Origin: Paralithodes platypus
Taxonomy: Eukaryota > Arthropoda > Malacostraca > Decapoda > Lithodidae
NCBI GenBank assembly: GCA_032716605.1
Contig: CM064572.1
Coordinates: forward strand, 39,065,777 to 39,129,776
DNA length: 64,000 nucleotides
Reading direction: 5' to 3'
Shown: piece after piece, positions 1 to 10,744 of the stretch
Layout of the letters: every line of letters begins with the position of its first letter
Position numbering within the stretch: position 1 is the stretch's first letter
The notes under the pieces: generated by a model
What the model saw: the letters and a program-made list of their open reading frames with translations, nothing else
What the model was told of the DNA's origin: nothing
Databases searched by the model: none
Made by a program: the position numbers and the translations under genes

Positions 1-73
1 TTAATAGAATGGCCTAAAGGTTCACAATGGTCTCGAATGGCTGAAAAGGATGGTTTAGAAATGGGAAGTCCAG

Positions 74-132
<59 letters not shown>
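74..132. repeat. (TA)n-(GA)n compound microsatellite
   Basis: A TA run passes directly into a GA run, followed by degenerate purine-rich sequence to about 170. Nothing coding is visible from 1 to 300. Confidence 0.95.
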
Positions 133-790
133 TAGAACGAGAGCGAAAGCGAGCAAGAGCAAGAGACAGAATAAAAATTGGTCGTTGTCCCTGTGAGCAG
201 ACCCTGGGGCGTCCCTAACTTCCCAGACCCCCAGGGGGGGAAGGTGTCAGGGGCACGGCTGACCACTGACAAAGAAAGATGGGTCCGGGACACAGTATAT
301 TCTTAGGGGGAAATTGGACAACCTGGTTTATATTTGGCGCCATCTTGCACACCACGACAGGACTACTCAAAATATTTATGGTATACTGATAGTGGTATTG
401 TGACGTTAACCACTCCGTTAGAACCGCATGGCTTGTCCTACAGTGACTCGCTAGGATCGCCAGGGCAGTGGATGGGGCTACAGTTTATGTATTAGAGTGT
501 GCTTTATTTCATATGAAAGCTCGTGTCATGGGCAGTCCAGAAAGGCTCTTTGTTTTCACCCATGTCAAGGCTTTATATATTTAATTGTAAAGTATATGTT
601 TCATCATTAACTAGTAATGATGGGATCTGGGAGAGAGAGGGAGCGCGCAGTGTTTTTGTCCCGATCAATGACGTCACGGCTGGCTGCCTCGTGGGGATTG
701 GTTGAGAGAGGTCCTTCCCATGCGGTTAGCTCCCTTGCTAGTGGCTAGAGGACTTGTAACCGCTTTTTTCCCACGCGGCTCGAGCTAGTG
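133..790. other. non-coding stretch with one dispersed repeat copy
   Basis: No supportable gene. About 311-398 is a copy of the repeat seen twice at 2551-2746, sharing the core GCGCCATCTTGCACACC and a following GGTATACTGATAG. The rest is unique within the window. Confidence 0.6.
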
Positions 791-794
791 CGAG

Positions 795-832
795 TATATA
801 TACAGTTCCTCGCCACTCTCTCCCTCAGATAT
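795..832 (+). promoter_or_regulatory. TATA/initiator core promoter
   Basis: TATATATAC starts at 795 and an arthropod-type initiator TCAGAT has its A at 827, 32 bp downstream, the usual TATA-to-start spacing. It lies upstream of the repeat at 1040-1560 that recurs near 55.9 kb, so it may be the promoter of a retroelement terminal repeat. Function is inferred from motif and spacing only. Confidence 0.45.
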
Positions 833-1039
833 GGTTTCTAGAACGCATCTATCTCATCCCTTGCTACCTGTCCCCCGCTCGCACCTGAGAATCTTTTCCT
901 CTGCCTATCTCTCTCATTTTCCATATCTTTCACCACCTTTTTATTAACATTATATCCCCTCTGGTTAACTCTGCAAAATCAGCTTCATGCTGGCCAGTTG
1001 CATTGTGCGTTAAGGTCTGATATAACCCATGTATGTTAG

Positions 1040-1560
1040 TGTTAAGATAAGTTGATCACGAAGCATTGGTTGGCATTTATATTGTTTAGTACCGCTTCCT
1101 TTAATTATTAGTGTTCTGCTGGATTAGATAATGCTAGACTAGGGGTCGGATATTATAAGGTATTGTTTCCTATGAGTGCTGGCTTTAGGAAAAAGGCTGC
1201 ACGACATACCTGAGAACTGGAGTTGATTGAGTAAATTCTAGTCTGTGTGCCATTGAGAGTAGAGCATGCACGAACGAGGGCTTTTTGCCTATACCATTCT
1301 GCACTGTTCTAAGCTCGTTGTTTGTCTTTGAGGTACGCCAGGAGAACGCTTAATACTTCGGTATTAAGGTTTCTCAAGAGAGCTACCCTTCATTATAACG
1401 TAATATTTGATGCACAGACTTGAGATTTGCACTAGGCTATGCGGCATGCCATGCGCACCAGTATCTCGTATCATTGACTCTAGCTAGACTTTATCAATCA
1501 TAGTAGACATTAAGTATATTAAACCAATTACTCTTTTTATGTATACCCGTTTATGATTAC
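1040..1560 (+). repeat. long dispersed repeat, copy 1 (partner at 55853-56395)
   Basis: It shares about 500 bp with 55853-56395 in the same orientation, beginning GTTGATCACGAAGCATTGG and including ACGCTTAATACTTCGG. Differences are small indels and substitutions. At its 3' end the two copies diverge. The second copy precedes a gag-like coding remnant, so this may be a terminal repeat or leader of that retroelement. No ORF is present. Confidence 0.7.
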
Positions 1561-2177
1561 ACAAGCATTTCGCAGCCTAGTTTGATGTATTGAGACACAA
1601 ACGACTTAGGCTCTTTTTGTTGATAGGAATACTGCATTGTCGTGGCGATTATTATTATTGTTGTAGTGTTTAGGATATTCTTGGCTCCGACGGCATTATA
1701 TATTCTGCCTTTTTGTGTGCATAGCCTGCACGAGCATTGTTCCGCTGCCTGCCTTTTTGGGTTCCATTTCCAATACGAGCATCTTTATAGCATCTAACAT
1801 TTAAAGAAGATTCCTTGTTAGTGTTGAAGGACTTTAGTGCACTTTCTTTCATGCAGGAGTGCCTGACATTTATTGATTAAAGTAACGTAAGCTGTAACTT
1901 CTCTTACCACCTTACTTTGCATACCATAACCAAGCACCTTCGGTTATAGGTAGTAATAGGCTGTTTTCACATAACATTAAGCCTAGAGTAGACGCACATT
2001 TATTGAGTTTGATAGCCTATTATTGCATATAGAACTCTGTAGAGTATTTGTGTTCTTTGTTCACTGGGAATATACATCAGAGGTTGGATCTAGCGCTTTC
2101 CGTTGTAGCATTTATGCCATTACTAGTCCAATGAATAAGAGCCCTGATATATTTAAACCCCAGTCGTAACAGTATTC
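1561..2177. other. no recognisable feature
   Basis: AT-rich sequence without repeats shared elsewhere in the window and without a convincing ORF. Confidence 0.5.
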
Positions 2178-2546
2178 TTAAGGGGGGTCACCTGCTTTTC
2201 TTCTCTCCTTTTCTCTCATTCTTTGGCTTGTATCCATTCGGCCACATTCAGCCAACTGTCTTAAGACGTTTATCGCCTCCAGGCGTCAATTTCTTCCTGG
2301 CGAGCGATAGCGAGCCAGCATTGAATGGAGAAATCCGGCTTCGCCGGAGACTATCGACAATTTACAAATTTAGCTTGCTGTCAAAACAAAATATATATAT
2401 ATGCTAGCTCGCTACCGTTCGCCAGGACAATATTGACACCCGGATGGGGGTAAACGTCTTAAAACAGTAGGCTGAATGGGGCCGAGAGGATACAAGCCAA
2501 AGAGAGAGGAATAGAAAGAGAACATAAGTGAGGTGGGCCCCCCTAA
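2178..2546. mobile_element. palindromic MITE (TTAAGGGG family F), copy 1
   Basis: The two ends are inverted repeats of about 140 bp. The left arm carries TTTGGCTTGTATCC and AAGACGTTTATCGCC, and the right arm carries their reverse complements. The centre holds a short ATATAT run. The left end is TTAA followed by a G run, and the right end is a C run followed by a degraded TTAA. A second copy at 10399-10744 is flanked by perfect TTAA. No coding capacity. Confidence 0.85.
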
Positions 2547-2550
2547 GGAA

Positions 2551-2746
2551 CAATGGGACAACCTGGTTTATATTCGGCTCCATCTTGCACACCTTGACAG
2601 GACTACACTCAATGATATAAAAAAGGAATAAAACAGTGTATGAAATCATTGGGTATACTGATAGCGATATTATTAGAGAGAAATGGGGCAACCTGCTTAA
2701 TATTCGGCGCCATCTTGCACACCTCGACCGAAATACACTCTAAGAA
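2551..2746 (+). repeat. two tandem copies of a 130-bp repeat
   Basis: Units at about 2551-2680 and 2681-2746 share GGACAACCTGGTTTATATTC (with GGCAACCTGCTTAATATTC in the second) and CCATCTTGCACACC. A third copy is at 311-398. Confidence 0.75.
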
Positions 2747-2749
2747 TAT

Positions 2750-2955
2750 ATAAACCCAAACATTCTGCAAGAAAAACTATTGTTAACCCAACCATCCTGC
2801 AAGAAAACAAATATAAACCCAACCATTCTGCAACAAATATACAAATCCAACCATCCTGTAAGAAAACAAACATTAACCCATCCATCCTGAAGAAAAAAGA
2901 TAGAAATTCAACTAGCCTGCAAGATTAAAATATTAACCCAACCATCCTGCAAGCC
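2750..2955 (+). repeat. degenerate minisatellite, about 30-bp unit
   Basis: About seven units follow the pattern AACCCAACCATCCTGCAAGA plus an A/T-rich spacer. A single reverse-complement occurrence (TTGCAGGATGGTTGGGG) lies at 3051-3067. Reading frames through it are artefacts of the periodicity. Confidence 0.85.
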
Positions 2956-3167
2956 AAAAAGGAGAGTTTGCGTCGCCCCTGTAGCAACCTCATTAAGTAA
3001 TTGGCGAGGGCTGTTCGTCATTCACCTTAACGAGGGCGCAGGGTGTTTTTTTTGCAGGATGGTTGGGGTGGGAGTACGTGGAACGGAGGGAAGATGGAGG
3101 GAGGGAGAGATATAATTGAGAAATATTCAAATCACTGAATAATGTAGATAATTATATACTACAGTAT

Positions 3168-3176
3168 ATATATACT

Positions 3177-3216
<40 letters not shown>
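3168..3216. repeat. (TA)n microsatellite
   Basis: A TA run interrupted by ACTGG. A (GA)n tract follows at 3339-3355. Confidence 0.9.
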
Positions 3217-3218
<2 letters not shown>

Positions 3219-3404
3219 ATCTCCCCTTCATCTAACTTACTGTTGTTGCCAATCGGGTTATTAGGTGTACTGGTTTATTGTTGCTGTGTGTTAGCGCCAA
3301 ATCGTACACATGTGAATTATTGCAGTGCTGTAGGTTGGAGAGAGAGAGAGAGAGAGTGAGAAAAATGAGATAGGGAGAAGAAAGAAGAGAAAGTACCGGT
3401 AAGC

Positions 3405-3600
3405 TTTGGAACTGTCTCCTTCAATCTGTCTTTCCTTCAACCTTTGACTTAAACTGTTTCAAGCTCCGTGTGGCCAGACATTTTGACTCTAACGTACCTT
3501 GAATTTGGCTCTGTGGCACTCTTTCAACTTTGGGAGAGACACTTGTATACAGTTAGCTTTGCCGTTTGTCTCTTTCACTCACATATAAGAAGAACAAAAC
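3405..3600 (+). mobile_element. Jockey-like LINE 3'-end fragment
   Basis: It matches the 3' end of the LINE at 23640-25670, with the same segments for TTTGACTTAAACTGTTTCAA, CATTTTGACTC and GGGAGAGACACTTG followed by TGCCGTTTGTCTC. It is strongly diverged, 5'-truncated and non-functional. Comparable fragments lie at 41750-42060 (minus) and 48060-48264 (plus). Confidence 0.75.
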
Positions 3601-3632
3601 AAAAATGAGAGTGAGAGCAAAAGCGAGATAAC

Positions 3633-3633
<1 letters not shown>

Positions 3634-3676
<43 letters not shown>

Positions 3677-3848
3677 ACATGAACGAAAGTGAGAACAATA
3701 GAAACAAAGAAGGTGTGAGTTAGTCTCAAAAACGAGGTACCCCAAAATTCGGCCGGACCTGGTATATATATTTTGGGTGCGAATAAATAGTTGATGCAAT
3801 GAAAATATCGCACCATTACCGCTATGTGCACCAGGCTGTAATGATTAC

Positions 3849-3898
<50 letters not shown>

Positions 3899-3935
3899 AT
3901 AATAAGGGGGTTAGGGGGTAGGGGGGGGGGGGGAA
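3634..3935. repeat. (GA)n-G10 / C13-(CT)n inverted pair and G-rich tract
   Basis: 3634-3676 is (GA)n ending in a G run and 3849-3893 is a C run followed by (CT)n, so the two tracts are inverted relative to each other across about 170 bp. G-rich sequence continues to 3935. Another C run and imperfect (CT)n tract follows at 4014-4100. These are low complexity, and protein frames across them are spurious. Confidence 0.9.
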
Positions 3936-4162
3936 GCGGAGTTAGAAGGGGTATAGAGAGCATAGGTGACACTTTATTCGTATATAATATGTTTTATCGT
4001 TCTAGATGGGAACCCACCCCCCCCCCCCCCCGCCCCGTGCTCTCTCTCTCTTTGTTTGTCTGTCTGTCTGTTTCTCTTTCTCTCTTTCTCTCTCTCTCGC
4101 TCTCACTTCCTGCTGACTAGTTGAACCCGCCAATCGGTTTAACGCACCAACGCTTTCTTGAC

Positions 4163-4165
<3 letters not shown>

Positions 4166-4216
<51 letters not shown>

Positions 4217-4312
4217 AGTATATACTGTAGCTGTAATGGCAATAATACACATTAGATCTTTAGTATATTCATTATGACAGTATTTAACATTTCCTAAAAA
4301 TGCTTATACTTG

Positions 4313-4351
<39 letters not shown>

Positions 4352-4445
4352 TGTATATATATATATATATATAATATTTAATATATATATAATATAATAT
4401 ATATATGTATATATATATGTGTATACTGTATATACAGTATATACA
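4166..4445. repeat. (GA)n and (TA)n microsatellites
   Basis: A perfect (GA)n tract ends near 4214. A long interrupted TA-rich tract runs from about 4314 to 4445. Between them is unique AT-rich sequence. Confidence 0.9.
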
Positions 4446-5002
4446 ATGCAGCATATACAATAGCCTAACACAGAGCAAAAATAATGAAATATCAAACACT
4501 CAGATTCAACAAAACACAAATAAATTTTTCTATCAACAAATCCCCTCATCAAAATATATAAGTCAGTGAAACGTTGATTAAATGAAGTCATATATACTTT
4601 TTATTTTATTATTTTTCAAAGCCAGTCCCTTGTCAATGAACATAAAATGCGGAATTATATATCACAGTCGAATGAAAAGCCAGCCATTAAAACTGAAGCC
4701 GGACTATCCGCGTTCGTTTGTTGGAATTGGTCGCCGAACTGGGAATTAAATGCTTCAATCAATATATACTGTAAACCTATGGATTTTAAAATAAGTATAA
4801 AACAAGGAAATTAAAGTGTTCAAAATAGTAATACTAATAATAATAATAATAATAATAATTAAAATAATAATATTAACCCTTATAAAATTACAATGGTAGT
4901 ATTAAACCCATCTAAAGTAACTCACAATCCATTTACTCAAATTGTCATAATAATTATGTTGTTCTCCTTTTCCTTAGCATATACACTACACTTTATAACT
5001 TA
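4446..5002. other. AT-rich, no gene seen
   Basis: A short TAA run lies near 4830-4872. No other recognisable feature. Confidence 0.5.
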
Positions 5003-5217
5003 TTAACCTCATCTGTACTGGCGACGTCTTTTTCATTTAATTCTGGCTATATTTAGACGGTTTTGAGCAGTTTAAGAAGGATATGTGGTAGTGAAATGGG
5101 TCAATTGAGGTAGTTCGAAGCCTGTTAATTGCTGGAGGCCCTTTTTAAACTGAATAAAATCGTCTAATAGTAGCCAAAACAATGTTAAAAGGACATTGCC
5201 GGTAAAGAAGGGGTTAA
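5003..5217. mobile_element. 215-bp TTAA MITE (family E), copy 1
   Basis: It begins TTAACCTCATCTGTACTGG and ends CCGGTAAAGAAGGGGTTAA. The ends are imperfect inverted repeats and each is bounded by TTAA. The interior contains TTTAGACGG and, inverted, AATCGTCTAATAG. Same family as 11303-11519, 20272-20491 and 40870-41072. No ORF. Confidence 0.8.
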
Positions 5218-5269
5218 TTACTATGGATTTTATTTATGTATTTCCATGGCCTTCAGGTACAATATTCCC

Positions 5270-5645
5270 AAGAGTGTTGGAGCTTGCACTGCAAGACAAA
5301 TAATTAATAATAAAAACGCTAAGGCAAAATAATGAATAATGCAAAGGAAAAACACTAATAATGAATAATAAATACACCTAGACAAAGGAAAAATACAAAT
5401 AAAAACACTAATAATGAATAATAAAAACACCTAGACAAAGGAATAATACAAACAATAAGGCAAATAATGAATAATAAATACACCTAGACAAAGGAAAAAT
5501 ACAAATAAAAACACTAATAATGAATAATAAATACACCTAGACAAAGGAAAAATACAAATAATAACACTAATAATGAATAATAAAAACACCTAGACAAAGG
5601 AAAAATACAAACAATAAGGCAAATAATGAATAATAAATACACTAA
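5270..5645. repeat. AT-rich satellite, about 60-bp unit
   Basis: Tandem units contain AATAATGAATAATAAA, ACACCTAGACAAAGG and AAAAATACAAATAA. Similar sequence occurs at 10093-10398, next to the truncated 5' end of the LINE at 6278-10092. Confidence 0.9.
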
Positions 5646-6115
5646 GGAAAACTAATGAATGACATGACATGATGGCTAAAGAAAAGCTAGAATTATAACT
5701 ATAATTGATGGATTGGTGGATTAGGGAGTGGGAATGGAAGAGTTAGGGGTGGTATACATGGGAGGGATTTGGGGTTTGGTCATTAGTAGAAGGTAAAGAC
5801 TGAAATCGAAATACAGTAGAAGAATAAAATATGCCCGGGATCAACCAGGCTACTCCATTATTTTGGTATTATTCGTATACTTTTTTTTTTTTTTTTTTCC
5901 TAACTCATACATGTTATCAATGTATTTACGCCCAAACATAATTATACAGGTATACATAATTATTTGTTTTATGATTTACTCATTTATCCACTCATTCATT
6001 CATCCATTTGTTTATTATATTTAATTTATATACAGCATATACACACATACATACATATACTGTACGCATGCATACAGCACATATATACCGTATATATACA
6101 TATACACATATATAA

Positions 6116-6191
<76 letters not shown>

Positions 6192-6277
6192 TATATATAC
6201 AGTATTTTTTTTTTTTTTTTTTTTTACATATACGCACACATACACACACAGCACACACCCACACAGCACATACAATT
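5646..6277. repeat. unique sequence with (T)n and long (TA)n tracts
   Basis: 5646-5880 is unremarkable. T18 is at 5881-5898. An extended TA tract runs at about 6108-6204, followed by T19 and CACA-rich sequence. Frames coding Tyr-Ile repeats are microsatellite artefacts. Confidence 0.85.
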
Positions 6278-6354
6278 TTTTTTTTTTTGTTTTTTTTTTA
6301 AATATAATGTGGCGCACACATAGTGTAATAGATAAAGGTCCAATATTGATATAT

Positions 6355-8007
6355 TCAGCGTCTATAAATTGGAAGGGGGTCTCTATTGATAATAGAGTCT
6401 TGACTGCTTTTAAAGCTTTTACTTTCTACTCTTTCTTGGTCTATGTTTCTTATTATTTTTTCGTTTTGACTTGACAAATCAAGTTGGTTGATTTTATGCC
6501 ATACTTCTCTCGCTTGATTGTTAATTAATACATTTATAGGTAACATATTTGCATTTAAGTGTAATTCTTCATTTGTGATTAGGTCTGGAAATCTTATATC
6601 GAATATAAATCTTAGTGCCTTGTTTTGTATAATTTGTTGTTTATATTGTGATGGGATTGTGGCTGTATTGATAGGTACTGGAGGATAGGTCAGTATAGGG
6701 AGAATTAAGGCCATATATAGTTTAATTTTAATTTCAATTGTAGTATCTCTGAATCGGTTAAGTTTGGTCAGTATTGCTTTCGTTCGATGATATGTATTAG
6801 TTATATGTGTATTGAATCCATATTTGGTAATGTGCAATCCTAGGATTTTACCTTCATTGCTATACTCTATTTTGTCGTTGTCAATTATTAGATCGGGGTA
6901 TATCATTTTATTTAGTGTGATTACTTTAAATTGTCTTAGATTTGTTTTTATTTTCCACCTGCGTTCATAGTCGTTTATTGATGAAATGGCTCTTTGTAAT
7001 GTTCTTATAGCTATATATTTTGATTTGCCAGGTGGCATAATAATTTGAGTGATATCATCAGCAAACTGAATATATTCGGTATTTGGTATCGGTTGAGGGA
7101 GATCAGAGGTATAGATGGCGTAAAGTGTTGGTGATAGACATCCACCCTGTGGCACTCCACTTAATAATGGGATCTTTGGATCTAGGACTGTATGTATTGC
7201 TATTTGTGCATATCGTTCATCAAGGTAGTTACAGAGGATCCGTTCGTATTGTATTGGAATATTTAATTTTAGGATTTTATATTTTAATCCGGTATGCCAG
7301 ACCTTATCAAACGCTTTGGCGACGTCCCGAAGGACTATTATTGGTTGTCGGCCTTTACTTTTGGCTCTAGCAATTAGTTCAGTTGTGACGCCGGTTTCCG
7401 TATGAGTTCCTCTGTTGCGCCGAAATCCATGTTGTCTAGGGTTTATTGTATGGTCTATTAGGTTCAGTAATCTATTATTAAGGATTCTTTCGTAAATTTT
7501 GCCGAACATTTCGAGTAATGATATTGGTCTGTAATTAATTATCTGGGGTTTATCTTTGTCTGGTTTAGGTATAAATATAATATTTGCTATTTTAAACAGT
7601 TTTGAGTAGTGGGCTGTGGTCAAAGAGGCATTTAGTATATGTGTATATCCTTTGATTATGTTTTGAGGCAAGTTTAGGACCATATTACTTGTTATGCCTG
7701 ACAAACCTGGAGATCTTTCTTTAAACCTTCTAATATGATGAAATATTTCGCCTTCTGTAATAGGTTCGATTTCCATATTGTTTAAATTAATTATATCTAA
7801 TGGAGTTGTTCTGTTTTCCTCTGCTTGCATGCTTCTTGTTATTTCTTCCTCGTGCTCTAGGTCAAAATCCAGATTTTCTTCATCACTAATTTCAAATATC
7901 TTCTTCCACTCTCTTCTGAAAGCCTCTTCAATTTCGTTGTCGTTTGTTAATTATCTACCATTATGATCTTTGATATGCTTAATGTAATTATCAGAGTTAC
8001 CCATTAT
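6355..8007 (-). pseudogene. LINE ORF2, reverse transcriptase portion
   Basis: This encodes the C-terminal reverse transcriptase of the minus-strand LINE, which copies element RNA at a nicked target. Visible RT blocks in order are NYRPISLLEMFGKIYE, HGFRRNRGT, the motif A region VAKAFDKVWH (a reduced form of the usual DxxxAFD), SGVPQGGCLSPTLYAIY, the catalytic FADD within QFADDITQ, and GKILGLHITK. A thumb/C-terminal region follows. An in-frame stop at 7951-7953 and another at 8008-8010 separate it from the endonuclease part in the same frame. Asp before the AFD triad appears preserved as RDVAKAFD. It ends at 6355 with a short 3' UTR below. Confidence 0.9.
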
Positions 8008-9085
8008 TTATTTAATATTATCCCAGAATTTCTTAGGTTCAGTGGTTCTACTGAGGTTTGTCAGAATGTCTTCCCATTTATCTCTATCGATTTTAATGCA
8101 TTCTTCTTGTAACTGTTGTTGTATTACTTTAATATTATTCATAATATTTTTATTTGAGCCGTACATATTAATGTATTGTTGGATATCACAGTACATAGTT
8201 TGTAATGGTCTTATTTTGTCATTGATCTTATTATGTGGTAAGGTTTTATATTTACTTTTTGGTATATTGTTGTTAATTGCCGTTTTTATATTTGATATAA
8301 GCTTCTCTATTTCTGTATCTATTGCTTCCTTATTGTTATTGTTGAAGTCCTGTATTAAATATGTAGATAGAGCGTTTCTGTAGTTGGTCCAATTTGCTTT
8401 ACTCATTATATACCTTTCTTTGTTTTCTATTTGAATTGGAGATGTTGATAGAGTCATAATTATTGGCAAATGGTCACTTGCTCTTAGTGGTCCTGGCTCA
8501 ATGTAGTAGTTAAGGTGTGCTTTGTTGTTTGTAAAAACTTTATCGGGTGTTGACATGCTTCTGTGACCAAAGAAGGTTTTAAAGTTTGGGCCAATATATC
8601 TCAATCTTCCAGTATTAATAAGATTGTGTAGTGCTATACCAACATTATTTCTATCTTGGTTGTCGAAAGTTGGGTGTGTACTATTGAAGTCTCCGAGGAT
8701 ATAAATCGGAATGTTATAATTAATCAAGTTTAACATGTCATTGACAGATAGAAAAGGTCTTCCTGGGGGTAGGTAAAGCGTTGCAATTAATATATCACCT
8801 AAGGTAGTGTTAATTCTAATCGCTAAGCATTCAGATGTAAAGTTGTCTATTATTTTATATTTGTAAAAAAATTTTAACAGCAATACAAACTCCGTCATTT
8901 CTCTCATTGTTTGTGTTTTTACTAAAAAGGTCATAATTAAAGAGCTTCATTTGTTCACTATTGTCACTGCCATGGCTATTAATTAATATAATATCCGGAT
9001 CTAAGTCAAGGTAAGTGTTCGATAGATTGTGTTTACTGGTTCTCCAGTACCTGACGTTGTGTTGGATTATTTTTAGTCTTGTCAT
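8008..9085 (-). pseudogene. LINE ORF2, apurinic-type endonuclease portion
   Basis: The start codon at 9083-9085 opens MTRLKIIQHNVRYWR, the usual first strand of the APE-like endonuclease that nicks target DNA. Later blocks are INSHGSDN, GVCIAVK, IATLYLPPGR, YILGDFNSTHPTFD (metal-binding GDFN) and SDHLPIIMTLS (SDH catalytic histidine). The expected E in the early block reads HG rather than NET or HE, so the first catalytic glutamate seems lost or displaced. The frame changes at an A7 run at 8865-8871, a likely slippage indel. The region between the nuclease and RT continues into the stop at 8008. Confidence 0.88.
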
Positions 9086-9096
9086 TATGTGTCTTA

Positions 9097-10092
9097 TTAA
9101 CTCTTTTTATATGGTTGTTTGGGTGGTGATCTATCACTCAGTCCGTTTCTGATCTTTTTAAAAGAGGCCTCATCTGTTTTTTTGAAATTCTGTTTACGAA
9201 TTTTGATTTTTCCTTGTTGTGATAAAACTAAGATCAATCTCTCTTCAAAGCATTTATTGGTATAAGTCCATTTGATAGTATTCTTAACTATGCCTTCATA
9301 CACTTCAGCATTATCCGGTGATTTTGTAGGGAAATTACTATTGGTGGTTGTGTATAAGGTTAGGCCTAGGTCATCTGCCTTCCATGTTCCTTGTTCTGAT
9401 ACATTTTGTTGTTCCTTGGCTTTCTGAACGCGGGTGCTTGTTGTTTCAATCCTTGAGAGGGAATGTCTTCTTGGTTGTTGTCCTTCGCTATCAGTGTGAT
9501 CCCTAGTTAGAGCTGTGGCTCCAACCAGAGCAGTAGCCCCATCTATGTCTGGCTCATCTTCATCGTCCATTGGTTGTTCAATATGTGTAGCACCCAGCAC
9601 CGTCTCCGAATCCGGGTTGTTTGGGAACCACATTTCAGGTAGGTCATTCTCCTTCAACATTGTGTTCAGTTCTTCCTTATAAGTGCCAGGTTTCCTGAGG
9701 TTTAAGGCATGAGCATGCATGATGCTTATAAGTATTTTAGTATGGGTGATATTGCTAAGTTCAATTTTTGTTTCGTTTTCTTGCTTGGCCTCTTTTGTAG
9801 CAGCTTTAACTACTTCAGCTAAAGTTGTGGTTTCTTTTTTCATGTGTTCCTGTTGTTTTTGTTCCTGCTTTACTTTTATTATTTCTTTTCTAATGGGGCA
9901 TGCCATAGCTAGGGTTCTATGATCATATGTTGGCTTGTCTGCTCAGATGCAATTCAGGCAGGCTTTGAAGTTGTTGTTGCAGTTTTGAAATGTGTGGCCA
10001 GTTTCTGCACATTCCGAGCACAGCAATTCTTCTTGATCACAGTCTTTCTGAGCATAATCCTCTATGTTGTAGCATTTAAAACAGGTCAAGAT
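9097..10092 (-). pseudogene. LINE ORF1 with CCHC zinc knuckles, 5'-truncated
   Basis: This is the nucleic-acid-binding ORF1 of the same LINE. Near the surviving N-terminal end it shows a degenerate knuckle (CFKCYNIEDYAQKDC, His replaced), then a perfect CX2CX4HX4C knuckle (CSECAETGHTFQNC), then CLNC. An in-frame TGA at 9943-9945 separates this from the downstream part, which continues through ACPIRKEIIKVKQ in the same frame, the usual sequence after knuckles. The rest is charged, with acidic and Thr/Ser-rich stretches. The N-terminal two thirds expected for such proteins is missing. Confidence 0.85.
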
Positions 10093-10398
10093 GTGATGAA
10101 TAATACAAGCAATAAGGCAAAATAATGAATAGTAAAAACAAAGGCAAAGTACCGGTAATGAAAAATAAAAACAAAAAAACAAATAATGAATAATATAAAC
10201 ACTAAAGCAACATAGTGAATACTAAAAACACTAAGGTAAAAGATTAATAAACACACTAAGGCCAATCATCAATGATACATACACAAATAATTCAAAATAA
10301 ATCATTAATAATAAATAATAAAAACACTAAGCCAAATAATCAATAATAAAATCATAAGTAATGAAAACTATAAACACGAATACGGAATAATAAAAACC
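10093..10398. repeat. AT-rich satellite block related to 5270-5645
   Basis: Repeated AATAATGAATA and AAAAACACTAAGG(C/T) units. It abuts the truncated LINE on its left and a TTAA MITE on its right. Confidence 0.8.
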
Positions 10399-10744
10399 TT
10401 AAGGGGCGGTCACCGACTGTTTATATCTTTCTCTCCTTTTCTCTCTTTCCCTGGCTGTATCCATTCAGCCCCATTCAGTCAACTGTTTTAAGACGTTTAT
10501 CTCCATCCAGGTGTCTGCATTGCATGGAGAAATCAGGCTTCCCCGGAGAAATTTTTCTATCGAAAAATGTACAAACTTAGCTGGCTGTCAAAAAAATATA
10601 TATATATGCTGGCTCGCTACCGCTCACCAGGAAAATATTGACACCTGGATGGGGGTAAACGTCTTAAAACAGTAGGCTAAATGGGGCCAAATTGATACAA
10701 GCCAAAGAGAGAGAAAGAGAAAATAACGAGGTGGGCTCCCTTAA
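10399..10744. mobile_element. palindromic MITE (family F), copy 2
   Basis: TTAA at 10399-10402 and 10741-10744 bound inverted arms matching the copy at 2178-2546, for example AAGACGTTTATCTCC against GGGGGTAAACGTCTT. The centre again has ATATATAT. It sits in satellite DNA. Confidence 0.9.

Larger units (their letters stand above)
6278..10092 (-). mobile_element. 5'-truncated non-LTR retrotransposon (I/Jockey-type)
   Basis: On the minus strand it reads ORF1 (zinc knuckles), then ORF2 (endonuclease and RT), then a short 3' UTR ending in an A-rich tail (6278-6300, read on the minus strand). The 5' end is cut inside the zinc-knuckle region and joins satellite DNA at about 10093. ORF1 stop and ORF2 start are about 11 nt apart, normal for two-ORF LINEs. 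ORF1 has one in-frame stop; ORF2 has one frameshift and two in-frame stops, so it is inactive but young enough to read through. The clade (Jockey, I or Nimb-like) is not certain. Confidence 0.9.

Noticed and set aside
2750..2955. CRISPR-like array
   Set aside because: Units and spacers are both degenerate and similar to each other, there are no cas genes, and the genome is eukaryotic.
5992..6323. Open frames of repeated Tyr-Ile codons on both strands
   Set aside because: They are translations of a (TA)n tract; the same happens at 4304-4591, 20668-20981 and 55531-55737.
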